From contig NC_064440.1 in NCBI RefSeq assembly GCF_023343835.1, positions 35,843,537 through 35,907,536 on the forward strand: DNA of 64,000 bases. Reading direction: 5' to 3'. Within the stretch, counting starts at the first letter, position 1, and each line of letters opens with the position of its first letter. Below the pieces are notes generated by a model. It made no database searches. It saw only the letters and a program-made list of their open reading frames with translations, and was not told the DNA's origin. This document shows, in pieces, positions 62,901 to 64,000 of the stretch. The translations under genes were made by a program, and so were the position numbers. The stretch comes from Lagopus muta. Its lineage: Eukaryota; Chordata; Aves; Galliformes; Phasianidae.

Positions 62901-64000
62901 GCAGGCTGAGATTCCTTCACGGGCAGAACAAAAGGTCTGAAGATGGGTCTGTGCTGCCCCCGCAGCTGGCTCTTTTTGCTATCTCCACCCCTCTGCAGCC
63001 CCCATCCATCCTGGAGATCAGAACCAAGAACATGATCTTCAGGACAAAGCACAAACTGGACTTCACTCCCTTGGCATGTGATGCCAAGTAGGTGGCAGAG
63101 CTGATCTGTGGGGTGATGCTGTGTGTCTACACTGTGCTGGTTCGTGCTGAGCCTGGGTGATGTCCCACCTGGACCTGCCACTGAGCTGTGTGCATTCTCC
63201 TGTAGGGGGAAGATTGTTTTGGGCTACACCGAGGCAGAGCTGCGGATGTGTGGCACCGGCTACCAGTTCATCCATGCTGCTGACATGCTCTACTGTGCCG
63301 AGAACCACATCAGAAGTAAGAGTCCTTTTCCCTTTATGTTCACCTCTGAGGCCAAAGCTCCCTTGGTAGCTGTGTTGAGCCGGGCAGCTCTTTGTCCATA
63401 AGACGCTTTGCTTTATGCCTTGCTGCAATGCTCTTGGTGGCGAGCAGGGAGGTGCATCTAGCCAGGGAGGTGTGTTCCCTGCTCATGGAGCCAGCCAGGG
63501 CATCCTTCTGTTGTGACTCTACCTGCTTACCAATGCTGGCAACAGCAGCATTGCTTGAGGCAGTCCTGCCTCAGGTGATGTGCTGATGGGCACCAGCATC
63601 TGTGCTTCCTCCCGGCAGTGATGAAGACAGGGGAGAGTGGCCTGACGGTCTTCCGCCTGCTGACAAAGGACAAGCACTGGAAGTGGGTGCAGGCCAATGC
63701 ACGGCTTGTCTACAAGAACAGCAAGCCTGAGTACATCATCGTCACACAGAGACCCCTTGTGTGAGTGCATTTGTTTGTACATAAGCACACCTGTGTGTGC
63801 ATGCATCGGTGCACATGGGCTGGTTGTAGTAAAGGGGCCTGGGATGACACAAATAGCAATTCTGCATTGCAGAAGCAGTTTACAGCAGGTGCTTGTACAC
63901 GTGCAAACAGCGATCTCCTCTTCCTCCCCTGCAGAGATGAAGAAGGAGGAGAGCACCTTCGGAAACGATCCATGCATCTTCCCTTCACCTTTGCTACAGG
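53946..64000 (+). CDS. AHR1B: Aryl hydrocarbon receptor paralogue (bHLH-PAS), probably AHR1B; cut by window end
   Basis: Second AHR-family ligand-activated transcription factor. Coding exons: 53946-53986, 54168-54349, 58991-59097, 61214-61303, 61749-61872, 62107-62237, 62885-63087, 63206-63315, 63619-63760 and 63935-64000 (continues). All phases match the upstream paralogue. In-window product 398 residues: RKRRKP start, bHLH about 20-74 ([31 protein letters not shown]), PAS-A about 105-225, PAS-B about 275-377. It is much closer to canonical AHR than its neighbour ([46 protein letters not shown]). The transactivation half is outside the window. The LRAKSFF type bHLH is why I favour AHR1B over AHR2. 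Confidence 0.88.
54168..54349 (+). CDS. AHR1B: AHR1B exon 2 (bHLH)
   Basis: Acceptor cccgcag, donor GTGAGT, phase 2 to 1. Encodes [20 protein letters not shown] and LLPFPEEV...[10 protein letters not shown]. One Asp-to-Glu change (KRHRE for KRHRD) in the basic region. Confidence 0.96.
54747..54788. repeat. T-rich pyrimidine run
   Basis: About 40 bases of T with a few C, followed by a C run. No mobile element was assigned to it. Confidence 0.85.
56659..56938. repeat. Minisatellite, 40-bp unit x 7
   Basis: Seven consecutive 40-base units (56659-56698 through 56899-56938), each with 'cagaagggaccccaaagccc' or a one-base variant. Units 2-7 are nearly identical; unit 1 is more diverged. The unit resembles the reversed CR1 tail (ggttggaagggacctcaa...), and CR1 body sequence follows directly on the right. 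Confidence 0.95.
56939..57095 (-). mobile_element. CR1: CR1 LINE fragment with expanded tail
   Basis: Minus-strand CR1. The plus reading has 'agggcatccacagctcctct', 'aataatttcttatatatcca' and 'taaaaccattgccccttgtc'. Its tail side is occupied by the 40-bp tandem array. Confidence 0.88.
58582..58785 (-). mobile_element. CR1: CR1 LINE 3' region
   Basis: Minus-strand CR1 end, 200 bases before AHR1B exon 3: 'cacagaatcacagaatggcc', 'gttggaagggacctcaaggg', 'catccaacctggccttgaac', 'catccacagcctctctgggc'. Confidence 0.93.
58991..59097 (+). CDS. AHR1B: AHR1B exon 3
   Basis: Acceptor tgctgcag, donor GTCAGT, phase 1 to 0. Encodes [20 protein letters not shown] and ends VPEGELLLQ; 36 residues like human AHR exon 3, beginning VALK and ending EGE.LLQ. 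Confidence 0.93.
59098..61213. other. AHR1B intron 3
   Basis: No exon or repeat family recognised in 2.1 kb. It contains an 18-bp perfect palindrome with two TAATTA-type cores (59563-59580) and an AAAT-rich simple stretch at about 60666-60690. Confidence 0.55.
59563..59580. repeat. 18-bp perfect palindrome CAGTAATTATAATTACTG
   Basis: The sequence equals its own reverse complement over 18 bases and carries two TAATTA-like homeodomain cores. Regulatory use is only a guess. Confidence 0.9.
61214..61303 (+). CDS. AHR1B: AHR1B exon 4 (PAS-A start)
   Basis: 90 nt, acceptor tcctag, donor GTTCGT. Encodes [20 protein letters not shown] and [10 protein letters not shown], nearly identical to canonical AHR. 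Confidence 0.96.
61304..61748. other. AHR1B intron 4
   Basis: 445 bases between exons 4 and 5; nothing recognised. Confidence 0.6.
61749..61872 (+). CDS. AHR1B: AHR1B exon 5 (PAS-A)
   Basis: Acceptor ttctctag; donor AAG|GTACGT at 61872 gives 124 nt, the length expected for AHR. Encodes [20 protein letters not shown] and [20 protein letters not shown] second in-phase donor (GTGAGC) at 61854 would remove six codons. Confidence 0.92.
62107..62237 (+). CDS. AHR1B: AHR1B exon 6 (PAS-A)
   Basis: Acceptor cctacag, donor GTGAGT, phase 1 to 0. Encodes [20 protein letters not shown] and [13 protein letters not shown], as in AHR. Confidence 0.95.
62238..62884. other. AHR1B intron 6
   Basis: 647 bases without a recognised feature. 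Confidence 0.6.
62885..63087 (+). CDS. AHR1B: AHR1B exon 7 (PAS-A/PAS-B)
   Basis: 203 nt, acceptor tttctag, donor GTAGGT. Encodes [36 protein letters not shown] and [16 protein letters not shown]. Confidence 0.97.
63206..63315 (+). CDS. AHR1B: AHR1B exon 8 (PAS-B)
   Basis: 110 nt, acceptor cctgtag, donor GTAAGA. Encodes [20 protein letters not shown] and [16 protein letters not shown]. Confidence 0.97.
63316..63618. other. AHR1B intron 8
   Basis: 303 bases without a recognised feature. Confidence 0.6.
63619..63760 (+). CDS. AHR1B: AHR1B exon 9 (PAS-B)
   Basis: 142 nt, acceptor cggcag, donor GTGAGT. Encodes [18 protein letters not shown] and [11 protein letters not shown]...[10 protein letters not shown]. 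Confidence 0.97.
63935..64000 (+). CDS. AHR1B: AHR1B exon 10 (first 66 bases, cut by window)
   Basis: Acceptor ccctgcag, then [20 protein letters not shown], the conserved start of AHR exon 10. The transactivation region lies beyond the right edge. Confidence 0.95.

Overview
The window looks like a galliform bird genome, most probably chicken. It is densely seeded with CR1 LINE fragments in both orientations, it carries a mariner end of the type I associate with the chicken element Galluhop, and it holds spliced vertebrate genes. Gene order (NDUFA10, then two aryl hydrocarbon receptor genes in tandem) fits the avian AHR2/AHR1B locus. No tRNA, rRNA, CRISPR or bacterial-type feature was seen.

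Region 1 (1-26870): NDUFA10, complex I subunit A10, on the minus strand. Eight coding exons are in the window, from the start codon at 26744 to exon 8 at 8118-8203, and all splice phases agree. They give 302 residues; the C-terminal exons were not found and should lie left of position 1. The introns hold CR1 copies, including one (19658-21340) whose reverse transcriptase frame is open for 531 codons, plus an LTR-like repeat. A CpG-rich promoter lies around the start codon.

Region 2 (26871-29953): a head-to-head intergenic stretch of about 3.2 kb made largely of repeats (mariner end, three CR1 tails, an ERV-like fragment).

Region 3 (29954-52488): a complete 10-exon bHLH-PAS receptor gene on the plus strand. 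The exons join in frame to 867 residues. It has the AHR architecture (basic N-terminus, bHLH, PAS-A, PAS-B ligand pocket, acidic activation region). It is the more divergent paralogue and is named AHR2 here with moderate confidence. Intron 2 is about 11 kb.

Region 4 (53946-64000): a second AHR gene, same strand, starting only 1.46 kb after the stop of the first. Exons 1-9 and the start of exon 10 are present (398 residues) and are much closer to canonical AHR. It is named AHR1B with moderate confidence; the window cuts it in exon 10.

Both receptors have an identical 41-nt first coding exon layout (MYAGRKR start) and the same intron phases, as expected for an old tandem duplication. They differ in the PAS-B pocket and in PAS-A length, which suggests different ligand sensitivity. 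Other structures include a 30-bp-stem hairpin beside an (AT)20 tract, an inverted repeat pair bracketing AHR2 exon 1, and a 40-bp x 7 minisatellite grown inside a CR1 tail. Paralogue names, CR1 boundaries and regulatory calls are inferences; exon calls rest on translation plus splice sites.
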